A DNA stretch of 64,000 nucleotides from Humidesulfovibrio sp. (lineage in GTDB: Bacteria > Desulfobacterota > Desulfovibrionia > Desulfovibrionales > Desulfovibrionaceae): the NCBI RefSeq assembly GCF_031082295.1, contig NZ_JAVHLD010000008.1, positions 1-64,000 of the forward strand, read 5' to 3'. Shown one piece after another: positions 7,500 through 16,000 of the stretch. Made by a program: the position numbers and the translations under genes. A model generated the notes under the pieces. It did no database searches. It saw only the letters and a list, made by a program, of their open reading frames with translations, and had not been told where the DNA came from. Every line of letters starts with the position of its first letter. Position 1 is the stretch's first letter.

Positions 7500-8834
7500 A
7501 TGAGCTTTCTGCGCGACATTTCCTGTGAACACATCATGGATAGCCTGGCCGACGGCGTCTTCACCGTTGACCTGGACTGGAACATCACCTTCTTCAACCG
7601 CTCCGCCAGCTCCATCACCGGGGTGCCGCGCGTGGAGGCTCTGGGTCGCAAGTGCTGGGAGGTGTTCCGCTCCAGCATCTGCGACGGGGCTTGCGCGCTC
7701 AAGGCCGCGCTTGAGGCGGGCGAGAGCCGCAGCAACCGTTCGCTTTTCTTCCTCAAGCCGGACGGCTCAAAGGTGCCCATCAGCATCAGCGCCGCGCCCC
7801 TGCGCGACCGGCGCGACAAAACCGTGGGCGGCGTGGAGACCTTCCGCGACCTCTCGGCCTTGCGGCTCATGCAGAAGAAGCTCGACGGCCTGTATCGTGT
7901 CGAGGACATCCTGAGCAAAAGCCCAGCGTTTCAACGCACTTTGGGCATCCTGCCGCAGATCGCGGCCAGCGGGTCCGCCGTGCTCATCACGGGCGAAAGC
8001 GGCACCGGCAAGGAGCTGGTGGCCCGGGCCATCCACAACCTGAGTCCGCGCAGCGGCAAGCCTTTCGTGGCCGTGAACTGCGGGGCGCTGCCGGAGAACC
8101 TGCTGGAGAGCGAGTTGTTCGGCCATAAGGCCGGTGCCTTCACCGACGCCAAGAAGGACAAGCCGGGCCGCTTCCAGACCGCCAACGGCGGCACGCTGTT
8201 CCTCGATGAGATCGGCGACATGCCGCTTTCGTTGCAGGTGAAGATCCTGCGCGCCGTGCAGGAGCGGATCATCGAACCACTGGGCGCGGTGGCCGGAGTG
8301 CCCGTGGACGTGCGGATCATCGCCGCCACCAACCGCGAACTGGAAGAGATGGTGGCCCGGCAGAGTTTCCGTAGCGACCTCTATTACCGGCTCAACGTTG
8401 TACGGCTGAAGCTGCCCTCCCTGCGTGAGCGGCCCGAGGACATTCCGCTGTTGGCCAAGCATTTCGTGGCCCGGCAGAACGCGCAGCACGGCAAGGACAT
8501 TCAGGGCTGCTCGCGCGAGGTGCTGCAACGGCTCATGCGCCACAGCTTTCCCGGCAACGTTCGCGAGCTTGAGAACATCATCGAATACGCTTTCATCCTC
8601 TGCCCCGGCGGGTTGATCCAGCCGGAACACCTGCCTGAGAACCTGGCCCCGCGGACGGACGGCACGCAGGCCGCGCCCCTCTTCGGCACTCTGGACGAGA
8701 TCAAGTGCCGGGCCGCTGCGGAGGCCCTGTCCCGCAACGACGGACGCGTCATGGCGGCCTGCCGCGATCTTGGCGTTTCCAAGGATACCCTGCGCCGCAT
8801 CCTGAACAAGGGCGGAGCTGGATCGCGCGACTAA
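7500..8834 (+). CDS. PAS-containing sigma-54 activator of the ORP-like locus
   Basis: A 444-residue enhancer-binding protein. The N-terminal PAS domain (about 5-125) has a small cysteine cluster (C-WEVFRSSIC-GAC) that could bind a redox or metal cofactor. The AAA+ domain has Walker A GESGTGKE, the sigma-54 contact loop as GAFTDA rather than GAFTGA, Walker B GTLFLDEIGD, and the RPEDIPLLA and FPGNVRELEN motifs. A Fis-type helix-turn-helix closes the protein (DLGVSKDTLRRILNK). ATG 7500 is used because the open frame upstream covers the operator sites; the ribosome site is weak (GGGGGC). By position and type it corresponds to the sigma-54 regulator of the two divergent orp operons described in Desulfovibrio vulgaris. 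Confidence 0.9.
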   Translation: MSFLRDISCEHIMDSLADGVFTVDLDWNITFFNRSASSITGVPRVEALGRKCWEVFRSSICDGACALKAALEAGESRSNRSLFFLKPDGSKVPISISAAPLRDRRDKTVGGVETFRDLSALRLMQKKLDGLYRVEDILSKSPAFQRTLGILPQIAASGSAVLITGESGTGKELVARAIHNLSPRSGKPFVAVNCGALPENLLESELFGHKAGAFTDAKKDKPGRFQTANGGTLFLDEIGDMPLSLQVKILRAVQERIIEPLGAVAGVPVDVRIIAATNRELEEMVARQSFRSDLYYRLNVVRLKLPSLRERPEDIPLLAKHFVARQNAQHGKDIQGCSREVLQRLMRHSFPGNVRELENIIEYAFILCPGGLIQPEHLPENLAPRTDGTQAAPLFGTLDEIKCRAAAEALSRNDGRVMAACRDLGVSKDTLRRILNKGGAGSRD

Positions 8835-8850
8835 CCACTCCCCTGTGACC

Positions 8851-8867
8851 GGGCGCAAAACGCGCCC
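8851..8867. promoter_or_regulatory. Palindromic upstream activator site 3
   Basis: GGGCGCAAAACGCGCCC, the same palindrome as at 7427 and 7457. It sits 63 nt upstream of the sigma-54 box at 8930 and 17 nt after the activator stop codon. Confidence 0.8.
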
Positions 8868-8929
8868 ATCCGCTCTCGGTGCATGCGCTGCACCAACGCA
8901 ACACGCTGATATAATTGTACGTCAAGTCA

Positions 8930-8944
8930 TGGCACGCTTCCTGC
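8930..8944 (+). promoter_or_regulatory. Sigma-54 promoter of the ORP-like operon
   Basis: TGGCACGCTTCCTGC: full TGGCACG -24 element and CTGC -12 element with GG-N10-GC spacing. It is 63 nt upstream of the first gene of the rightward operon. Confidence 0.85.
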
Positions 8945-9006
8945 GAATTGCGGCGCAGGGGGCGTGCTGTTGCGTGTCCCTTGGCAACCGTCGGAGGACT
9001 GTACCC

Positions 9007-9840
9007 ATGCTCGTCTGTGTTGCCTGCTTTGGCGACCGCGTGGCGGCCCTATTGGAAACCGCCACCGAACTGCGCTTCTACTCGCAGTCGTCGCTTGAGC
9101 CGGTTCGTGGCCAAGGCTACGCCGCCCTGCCCGTCGCAGTCCAATGCGGGTCTGTCGCGTTGCCCGCTCCGGTGCAGCGGCTGGGCATGACCGGGCTCAT
9201 CGGCTTGCTGGAGGCCTCCGGGGCGGCGGTGCTCTTATGCGGCGGGCTGACCTGCTGCGCGCTGGAGGCCCTGCGAAATTCCGGGGTGCATGTGGTGCCG
9301 TGGATCGGCGGTACCCCTGGCAAGGTGGCCCATGCATGGTGGACGGACAACATCATCGCCATGAAGATGCCCGGCTGTGTAGGCTGTGGGCAGGCCCGAC
9401 GTTGGCGCAAGCGCGGCGGGCGTCATAACCTGAAGGAGAAGAATACTATGAATGCAGGCGTCATCGCGGTTACCAGCGAGGGACCGGGCCTTGAGAACAT
9501 GGTGGACCCGCGTTTTGGCCGGGCCGCAGGGTTCGTGGTGGTGGACCTGGCCAGCATGGCCGTCAGCTACGTCGACAACGGGGGCTCCCAGGTCATGGCC
9601 CAGGGCGCGGGCATCCAGGCGGCGGAGAACGTCGCCCGCGCTGGCGCCGGCGTGGTTCTGAGCGGCTTTGTCGGACCGAAGGCTTTTCTGGCGCTCCAGT
9701 CCGGGGGCATCCGGGTCGTTCAGAACGTGGAGGGCATGACCGTGGGCCAGGCCGTGGACAAATTCCGGCAGGGCCTGCTCAAAGCTGCCAAGGCTCCCAA
9801 CGCGCCTGCGGGCGGACACAAGAGCAAGGGGCAGGCGTGA
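9007..9840 (+). CDS. In-frame double protein: Cys-rich NifB/NifX-associated domain plus NifX/ORP-like domain
   Basis: A 277-codon frame with no stop. Residues 1-147 form a small cysteine-rich protein (VCVACFGD, LLCGGLTCCALEAL, MPGCVGCGQ). Residues 148-277 form a complete dinitrogenase Fe-Mo-cofactor-type (NifX/NifY/ORP) domain: MNAGVIAVTSEG, MVDPRFGRAAGF and GAGVVLSGFVGPKAF. A second ATG at 9448 has a perfect AAGGAG 7-8 nt before it, so the C-terminal part is probably also made alone. Either the two genes have lost the stop between them, or they form a true fusion with an internal start. Start 9007 has GGAGG. The last base overlaps the next gene's GTG. Family members bind Mo-S or Fe-S clusters. 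Confidence 0.8.
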   Translation: MLVCVACFGDRVAALLETATELRFYSQSSLEPVRGQGYAALPVAVQCGSVALPAPVQRLGMTGLIGLLEASGAAVLLCGGLTCCALEALRNSGVHVVPWIGGTPGKVAHAWWTDNIIAMKMPGCVGCGQARRWRKRGGRHNLKEKNTMNAGVIAVTSEGPGLENMVDPRFGRAAGFVVVDLASMAVSYVDNGGSQVMAQGAGIQAAENVARAGAGVVLSGFVGPKAFLALQSGGIRVVQNVEGMTVGQAVDKFRQGLLKAAKAPNAPAGGHKSKGQA

Positions 9841-10721
9841 TCTACGCCATCGCCAGCGGCAAGGGCGGTACGGGTAAGACCACCGTGACGGCCTCCCTGG
9901 CCGCGCTGTGGGACCGGCCTGTCACCGCAGTCGATCTCGACGTGGAGGAGCCGAACCTGCACCTGTTCCTGAACCCGGAGCTGACGGGCGAGGTTCAGGC
10001 GCTCATGGAAGTTCCGGTTGTGGACCCCGCGCGCTGCCTCCTTTGTGGCCAGTGCGCGGCCTTTTGCCAGTTCAAGGCGCTCTCGGTCATGGGCAAGACA
10101 TTGCTCATCTTTCCGGAGATGTGCCACGGCTGCGGCGGTTGCCTCCTCCTGTGCCCGGAAAAGGCCCTCAACCCTGGCGGGCGCGAACTTGGGCAGATCG
10201 TCTCCGGCAGTTTCCGAGCGGGACGTGCAGAAACCTCGCCGTTTCTCATGGGACGCCTGCGCGTGGGCGAGGCCATGAGCCCGCCGCTCATGCGCCAAGT
10301 CAAGGCCCGGCTGCCCGAGTTCGGCGCGGCCGACATCCTCATCGACTCCCCGCCGGGGGTGAGCTGCCCGGCGGTGAACGCGGTCATGGACGCCGATTGT
10401 ATCGTGCTCGTCACGGAGCCCACGCCCTTCGGCCTGCACGATTTCAGGCTTGCGGTGGAGGCATTCCGGCCCCTGGGGAAACCTCTCGGGGCAGTGATCA
10501 ACCGGGCGGGCATGGGGGATGGATGCGTGCAGGACTTCTGCCGCGCCGAGGCCATCCCGGTCTGGGCGGAAATTCCCTTCAGCCGCGCCGCAGCCGAGGC
10601 CTATTCGCATGGCGAAGTGGTGGCCCGCGCCGTGCCGCAGGTGCGCGATACGATCCTGGCGCTCATGGAACGCATGCAGGCCGCTGCCGCAGCCGATTCC
10701 CGCGAGGCATGTCATGCATGA
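9837..10721 (+). CDS. MinD/Mrp-type ATPase with inserted 2[4Fe-4S] ferredoxin domain, copy 1
   Basis: A 294-residue P-loop ATPase with a deviant Walker A (SGKGGTGKTT, residues 8-17). A ferredoxin-like insert around residues 65-110 carries two clusters (CLLCGQCAAFCQF and CHGCGGCLLLCPE). ILIDSPPG is the switch/Walker B region. This architecture matches the ferredoxin-MinD ATPases of the ORP complex. Translation starts at GTG 9837, overlapping the upstream TGA (GTGA), a sign of coupling. Probable role: ATP-dependent assembly or delivery of the metal-sulfur cluster of the ORP-type partner in the cytoplasm. Its stop overlaps the next gene's start by 8 nt. Confidence 0.9.
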   Translation: MIYAIASGKGGTGKTTVTASLAALWDRPVTAVDLDVEEPNLHLFLNPELTGEVQALMEVPVVDPARCLLCGQCAAFCQFKALSVMGKTLLIFPEMCHGCGGCLLLCPEKALNPGGRELGQIVSGSFRAGRAETSPFLMGRLRVGEAMSPPLMRQVKARLPEFGAADILIDSPPGVSCPAVNAVMDADCIVLVTEPTPFGLHDFRLAVEAFRPLGKPLGAVINRAGMGDGCVQDFCRAEAIPVWAEIPFSRAAAEAYSHGEVVARAVPQVRDTILALMERMQAAAAADSREACHA

Positions 10722-11649
10722 GGTCGTCGTCATCAGCGGCAAGGGCGGCACCGGAAAGACCAGCATAACCGCCGCGTTCGCGCATCTCGCCAGCATGCGG
10801 GGCGGGGCCATGCTCTGCGACCTGGACGTGGACGCCCCGGACCTGCACCTGCTGCTCGGTCCTGATCGTCAGGAGGAGCACGACTTCCACTCCGGTTTCG
10901 AGGCCGTCATCGACCGGGAAAAATGCGTGGCCTGCGGAACCTGCGTCGATCTTTGCCGCTTCGGCGCCGTGCGCAAGCCCTCCGGAGAGGACTTTGCGGG
11001 CTACTGCATCGATCCCCTGCGCTGCGAGGGCTGCAAGGTTTGCGCGCAGTTCTGCCCGGCGGAAGCCATAGACTTCAAGGAGAAGCACTGCGGGGAATGG
11101 TACGCCTCCGGCACGCGCTTCGGCCCCATGATCCACGCCCAGCTCTATCCCGGCCAGGAGAACTCCGGGCGGCTGGTGGCCCTGCTCAAAAAGGAGGCGC
11201 GCAACCGGGCCGAGAGACTCGGCCTGTCGCTCATGCTTTGCGACGGCGCGCCGGGCATCGGTTGTCCGGTCATCAGCTCGCTTTCCGGGGCAAGCCAGGC
11301 TGTCATCGTCACCGAGCCCACGCCCTCCGGCCTGCACGACCTCTTGCGCGTGGCAGAGTTGTGCGGCCACTTCCGCATCCCCGCCGGCGTCGTCATCAAC
11401 AAGTTCGACCTGAACCTCCAAAACAGCATGGACATTGAAAACTTCTGCCGCGAGCGGGAACTCGCCGTGCTGGGGCTTCTGCCCCACGACGAGGTTGTGG
11501 TGCGGGCCATGGTCCAGGCCAAGTGCGTCACCGAACTGCCTGCCACTCCATTTTCCGAAGCCCTGCGCACCATATGGGGCCAGATCGTCGACTTTGAGCC
11601 CAGGGCCGCTGCGCGGCCTGCGCTCTTCCAACCAACACCCAACATTTAG
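10714..11649 (+). CDS. MinD/Mrp-type ATPase with inserted 2[4Fe-4S] ferredoxin domain, copy 2
   Basis: A 311-residue paralogue of the preceding protein: Walker A SGKGGTGKTS, ferredoxin insert with CVACGTCVDLCRF and CEGCKVCAQFCPAE, and LCDGAPGIGCPV as the switch region. The start ATG 10714 lies inside the end of the previous gene with GAGG ahead of it. Two such ATPases side by side is the arrangement reported for the Desulfovibrio ORP operon, where they are thought to act as a heteromeric complex. Target cofactor here is inferred from that comparison. Confidence 0.9.
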   Translation: MHEVVVISGKGGTGKTSITAAFAHLASMRGGAMLCDLDVDAPDLHLLLGPDRQEEHDFHSGFEAVIDREKCVACGTCVDLCRFGAVRKPSGEDFAGYCIDPLRCEGCKVCAQFCPAEAIDFKEKHCGEWYASGTRFGPMIHAQLYPGQENSGRLVALLKKEARNRAERLGLSLMLCDGAPGIGCPVISSLSGASQAVIVTEPTPSGLHDLLRVAELCGHFRIPAGVVINKFDLNLQNSMDIENFCRERELAVLGLLPHDEVVVRAMVQAKCVTELPATPFSEALRTIWGQIVDFEPRAAARPALFQPTPNI

Positions 11650-11659
11650 GAGACAGAGA

Positions 11660-12037
11660 ATGGAAAGCCTCATCATCGCCATCCCTTCCGAGAATCCCGG
11701 CGGCCTTGACGCGGCCTTGGGCCAGCACTTTGGCCACTGCGACATATACACCATCGTGGAGGCCAGAGACGGCAAGATCCTGGACGTGCGCACCCTGCCC
11801 AACGTGCCGCACCAGCAGGGCGGCTGCATGGCGCCGGTGAACCATCTGGCGGGCAACGGCGTCAAGGTGCTCATCGCCGGAGGCATGGGCATGCGCCCGC
11901 TCATGGGTTTCCAGCAGGTGGGCGTGCAGGTTTATCATGGCTCGAACGCGCCCAGCGTTGGTCATGCGGTGCGGGCCTTCCTCATGGGCTCGCTACCGGC
12001 CTTCAGCACCGAGTTCACCTGTGGCGGCGGGCATTAG
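11660..12037 (+). CDS. NifX/orange-protein-like cofactor-binding protein
   Basis: A 125-residue protein of the dinitrogenase iron-molybdenum cofactor family (NifX/NifB C-terminal/ORP): IIAIPSENPGGLDAALGQHFGHCDIYTIV at the N-terminus, VKVLIAGGMGMRPLMGF in the middle, and FTCGGGH at the C-terminus. Histidines and cysteines at H24/H27/C28 and the terminal CGGGH are candidate cluster ligands. The family founder in Desulfovibrio holds a Mo-Cu sulfide cluster. TAGGAG precedes the ATG. It is 10 nt behind the second ATPase, inside the sigma-54 operon. Confidence 0.87.
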   Translation: MESLIIAIPSENPGGLDAALGQHFGHCDIYTIVEARDGKILDVRTLPNVPHQQGGCMAPVNHLAGNGVKVLIAGGMGMRPLMGFQQVGVQVYHGSNAPSVGHAVRAFLMGSLPAFSTEFTCGGGH

Positions 12038-12060
12038 CCCCAGTCGGTACGGAGGGCTCG

Positions 12061-12423
12061 ATGCACATTCTCATCGTCACTCGGCGCGCACTTGAGCTTG
12101 CACCTTTTGCCGATGCCCTGGCGCAGGACACCGGCTTGGCGCTGCGCTTCACCGACGGCTGGGTCAACGCCCAGGCCACGCTGAAGACGCTGCCCCCGGC
12201 CTTCATGGTCCTGGACGAAGGACTTCGGGGCGGTCCACCGCTCAAGCTGGTCAAGGAGCTCATCCAGGTCAATGCCATGGTCAACATCGTCGTGGTTAGC
12301 GACCAGACCCCTGAGGCCTTTCACGATGCCAGCGAAGGCCTGGGCATCCTGGCCCAGGTGCCCGTGCAGCCGACGGTGGAAGACGGCGCGGCCCTGGCGG
12401 AGTTGTTCAGGCGGTTCATGTAG
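12061..12423 (+). CDS. Degenerate response-regulator receiver-like protein
   Basis: A 120-residue single-domain protein with the alternating pattern of a CheY receiver (MHILIVTRRA, FMVLDEGLRGGPPLKLV, MVNIVVVSDQT). The usual acidic pair after the first strand is replaced by TRR and the conserved lysine near the end is not evident. The aspartate in VLDEGL sits where the phosphoacceptor would be. Without the acidic pocket, Mg2+-dependent phosphorylation is unlikely. It ends the ORP-like operon, 23 nt after the NifX-like gene. Function unknown; a protein-interaction role is possible. Confidence 0.7.
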   Translation: MHILIVTRRALELAPFADALAQDTGLALRFTDGWVNAQATLKTLPPAFMVLDEGLRGGPPLKLVKELIQVNAMVNIVVVSDQTPEAFHDASEGLGILAQVPVQPTVEDGAALAELFRRFM

Positions 12424-12563
12424 TTTCTGATCCAACAGCCCGGCCAGATCCCACACTTACGTTTGGTGTACTCAGCGGAGCAGGGTTAGTATGGCAGATC
12501 CGCTCAAGATTCCATGAGGGCGGGTTGGGCAGGAATTGAGACATGGATGAACTGGACCGAAGA

Positions 12564-12747
12564 CTTGCTCCAATTTTGCTCCACCGCGAGTGCAAACGAG
12601 TGATCATTCGTGAATGCGCATGCGTACGCAACCACCAGAAATCATTCAAGGCATTCCCACAAAATGCTGTAATAATTAGCACAAAATAGAGACCCAAATA
12701 TCCTCGACCTTCGGGTTATGTCGGTTCGATTCCGACCCTGGGCACCA
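12564..12747 (+). repeat. tRNA-Leu(UAA) 3'-half direct repeat with conserved flank, copy 2
   Basis: Starts with TTGCTCCAATTTTGCTCCAC, continues with a conserved ~110-nt flank (TGATCATTCGTGAATGCGCA and so on), and ends with the tRNA 3' half: variable arm, T-arm GTCGG-TTCGATT-CCGAC and CCTGGGC-A-CCA. The anticodon-loop bases are already changed (CCCAAATA), which marks the left limit of the shared core. It separates cargo blocks I and II. Confidence 0.88.
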
Positions 12748-12758
12748 AGCAAACACAA

Positions 12759-12798
12759 GGCCCCGCTACGAACGTGGATGTTCGCGGCGGGGCTTTTT
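12759..12798 (+). terminator. Terminator behind repeat copy 2
   Basis: GGCCCCGCtaCGAA pairs with TTCGcgGCGGGGC, followed by TTTTT. Nearly identical to the hairpin at 122-161 behind copy 1. Confidence 0.82.
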
Positions 12799-12973
12799 CG
12801 TTCTGATGTGTATTGTGCAATCCCTGAACAGCCTTTGCCCATGACAGGCCATGAGGCAACGAGAGTGCGCATCATTTCCGCCTCGTTACTCCCAGGAGGG
12901 ACGCATCGAAATGCAATCGAGTATACCGGCGGGGAAGGAGACGACGTCGAATGACACGTTCCTCCCCACACGC

Positions 12974-13008
12974 AAAAAGCGGGCGGAAGCATGTGCCTCC
13001 GCCCGCGC
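12974..13008 (-). terminator. Terminator of the molybdoenzyme operon
   Basis: Read on the minus strand, GCGGGCGGA / TCCGCCCGC arms with a 10-nt loop are followed by TTTTT, 20-50 nt after the end of the 13026 gene. Confidence 0.8.
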
Positions 13009-13025
13009 TGTGAGTGGCTATAGGA

Positions 13026-16000
13026 CTAGACCTTCACCAGCTTGACCTGGCTCTGGTAGAACACGGCGCTGCCGCCCACGGGGTCAACCAGGCCTGTGTT
13101 CTTCAGCACCGGGTCCACGCGCATGGCCGCGTTGGCGTGCACACCGCCCGCGCGGCGCTTGTCGCCGGGGATGGTGACGCCGTCGATGGTCTGCGCCCCG
13201 GAGCCGTTGGCCCAGTGGCCGAAGCCCAGGGCAAAGGCGATGTGGCCGGGCCGGATGCCCTCCATGACCTTGACCTTGCCCACCATGGGCTTCTTCGAGT
13301 TCGGCCCAAGATTCCAGACCCCGTCTGGGTTGCTGGGCGAGGTGACCCTCACCAGGTCGCCGGTCTTGAGGCCCAGGCGCTGGGCGTCCATGGTGTTGAT
13401 CTCGATGGCGTTCTCCGGCAGCGGTCCCAGGGTCCAATAATTGCCGCTGGTGCGGCTCTTGGTCTGGGTCACGGCCTTGTAAGTCAGCAGGGTCAGGTCA
13501 TAGCCCTGCTTCTCGTCGTCAAGAGGCTTGCCGGTGCAGTCAAACGGCCCGGGCACGTAGTCCGCGTAATGCAGGTACGGCTTGCCGGTCATGGAGTTCT
13601 TGGTCTTGAGCTGGTTTTCCAGGTAGATGCCCAGCAGCTTGCCGTACTTGTTGGCCAGCAGGCCGTCCTTGTAGGCCTTCTCGAAGTCCTGGAAGCGGCC
13701 GCCCCGGCCCAGCACCGTGACCACGTGGGGCCACAGCTCCTCGCCCACCACTGCCTTCCAGCGCGCCAGGTCGAAAACCGTGGCGGGCAGGTGGCGGCGG
13801 CTTTTGGCAAAGAGTTCCAGTTCCTCCTTGGAGGCCGCAGGCACCTTGTCCGCGCCCTCCTCCTTCTCACCGTAGGCAACGTTGGCCACCATGCGCAGGT
13901 ACAGGTCCTCCTCGCGCTTCAGGTGAAGGCCTGGGCCGAAGGCGTTCTCGCCAAAGCCCGGCAGTTTCATTTTCTCGGCCAGACCCAGGAACATGCTCTC
14001 CATGCTGATGGGCATTTTCTCGCCAAAGACCGTGACAATCTCGGGCAGCGGCTCCACCACGGGTTGGCGGATGGGGAAGACCTTGAACGGCACCGAGGGG
14101 TGCGAACCGGAGAACTCCCAGCGCTCCAGGTAGGTCAGGTCCGGGAAGATGTAGTCCGAGTACATGCTTGTTTCGCCAACGGTGATATCCGAGGTGATGA
14201 ACAGCGGCAGCTTCTTGGTGTCCGAGAGGATGCTGATGAGCTCATGCCCTGCGGGCAGCGAGTAAACCGGGGTGCCCATGTACAGCATGAGCGCCTTGAC
14301 CGGGTAGGGGTAGGCATCGCCGATGCTGGGGATGACCTCTTGGTAGACGTCGGAGCAGAAGGGATACCAGACGCGCTTGGCGGGGAACTTGTCGAACAGG
14401 GTCGTCTTGTCAAAGGCATTGCCGCCCCGGATGATGTTGATGCCGTATGACTTGGTCGCCTTGACCTTGCCCACCTCAAACGGCTGGCCCGGTTTCTTGC
14501 CCGAGGCATCGTAGGTGGTGGCCTTGCACAGGCCGCCCATGTGGTCGTGGTTGCCGATGAGAATATTCACCATGAACCAGGCCAGAACGTTGTAGAAGCC
14601 TGAGGTGTGTTGCGATACGCCCCGGTGGATGTCGGCCACGGCCTTCTTGCCATGGCTGGTGAACTCGCGCGCCAGGTCCGCAATGTCCGAAGCGTTGAGT
14701 CCAGCGATCTCGGCCCACTGGTCCATGGTCTTGACCAAGGCTACTTCCTTGTAGACCTGGAGCACGGTCTTGACCTTCATCCCGTTGACCTCGGTGTCCA
14801 CCAGCAGGTCGCCCACGGCGGCGGCATCCTCATGATTGGGATCGAAGGCCAGGGGCTTGCCATCGGAGAGGACCACGAAGGAATCATACTCGTATTCCTT
14901 GTCCTCCTTGTTCTTTCGGACCTCCTTCTTCATCCCCAGGTCCGACCCGCGCAGGTATGCGCCGGGCTTGCCGTCCTCGCCCACCTTCACCAGCCAGGCG
15001 GCCTGGGTCCAGGTTGGTTCGCCCGCGGCCTTGGCAGCGGCCTTGTTGGCGCAAGACAGGTAGCGGGCGTCGAAGCGGTTGTGCTCGATGATCCACTGGA
15101 TCATGGCCATGGCCACGGCACCCACTCCGCTCGACTTCACCGGCAACCATTTCCAGGCACGCGAGGCGGTCTTGGAGCAGCGGGGGTCGATGACTGCGAA
15201 GCGGAAACTGCCATCGGCAATGCCGTCCGTCATCTTGGGGATGCGCCAGGGCGGGCCGTAGTTGGCCTCGTAGGGGTTGGCCCCCACGAAGATGGCGAAC
15301 TCGGAGTTGGCTAGGTCGGCCTGCCAGTAGAACTTGCTGCCGGCCGTCCACTTGCCGTCCTGGTACTGGTCGCTCATGGCCTTGCAGGTGAAGTACAGCG
15401 ACCCCTGGCACACGGTGGTGTGCCCGTGGCGGTTGTTGGTGCCGAGCGCTCCGCAGAAGCGCTGCACGAAGTCGCTGCGTCCGCCCTTGAGCCGTCCCCA
15501 GTTGAACACGAACTGGTTGTTCTTCGGCCCCAGGTCCGGGTGGTCGGGGTCAATGAGGTACTTGAGGTTGTCCGCGTGCTTGGCCTTGAACTCGTCCAGG
15601 GTCATTTTGCCCTTGACCACCGCGTCGGTGTCCTCTGCCAGGGCCTTGGAGACGTCCACGTCCTTGAGCACGCAGATATCCTTGAGACCTTCCACCTTGC
15701 CCTCGCCGAACAGGTCGCCGCCGTCCACGATCTCGGCAACGGCCTGCTCGAAGGGGATGGACTTCCACTTGCCCTCGCCACGCTTGCCCGCGCGCTTGAG
15801 CACCTTGACGATGCGGTAGGGATCGTACTGAGTCTGGATGCCTGCCTGGCCCTTGGGGCACAGCGCTCCCTCAACAGTTGCGGCCTGGGCCAACGGGGTC
15901 TTGTAGGGCAGCTGCGGGGCCATGGTCCAGGGGCTGAAGGGGTTGCCGTCGATCTTGGCGGCCTTGCCATCCACGATCTTGACCTTGATGCCGCAGTTGG

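Noticed and set aside
12416-12697. Minus-strand peptide WSKIGAS / VEQNWSK in the repeat flank as an integrase C-terminus
   Set aside because: The frames differ among copies and stop at different points, and no catalytic integrase residues are present; the conservation is at DNA level.
13014-14450. Very long antisense open frames (also over 4209-5774, 20322-21878, 28651-31458, 46835-48970 and 54010-56211)
   Set aside because: They mirror GC-rich genes on the other strand whose products have clear motifs; their translations are low-complexity His/Gly/Ala-rich.
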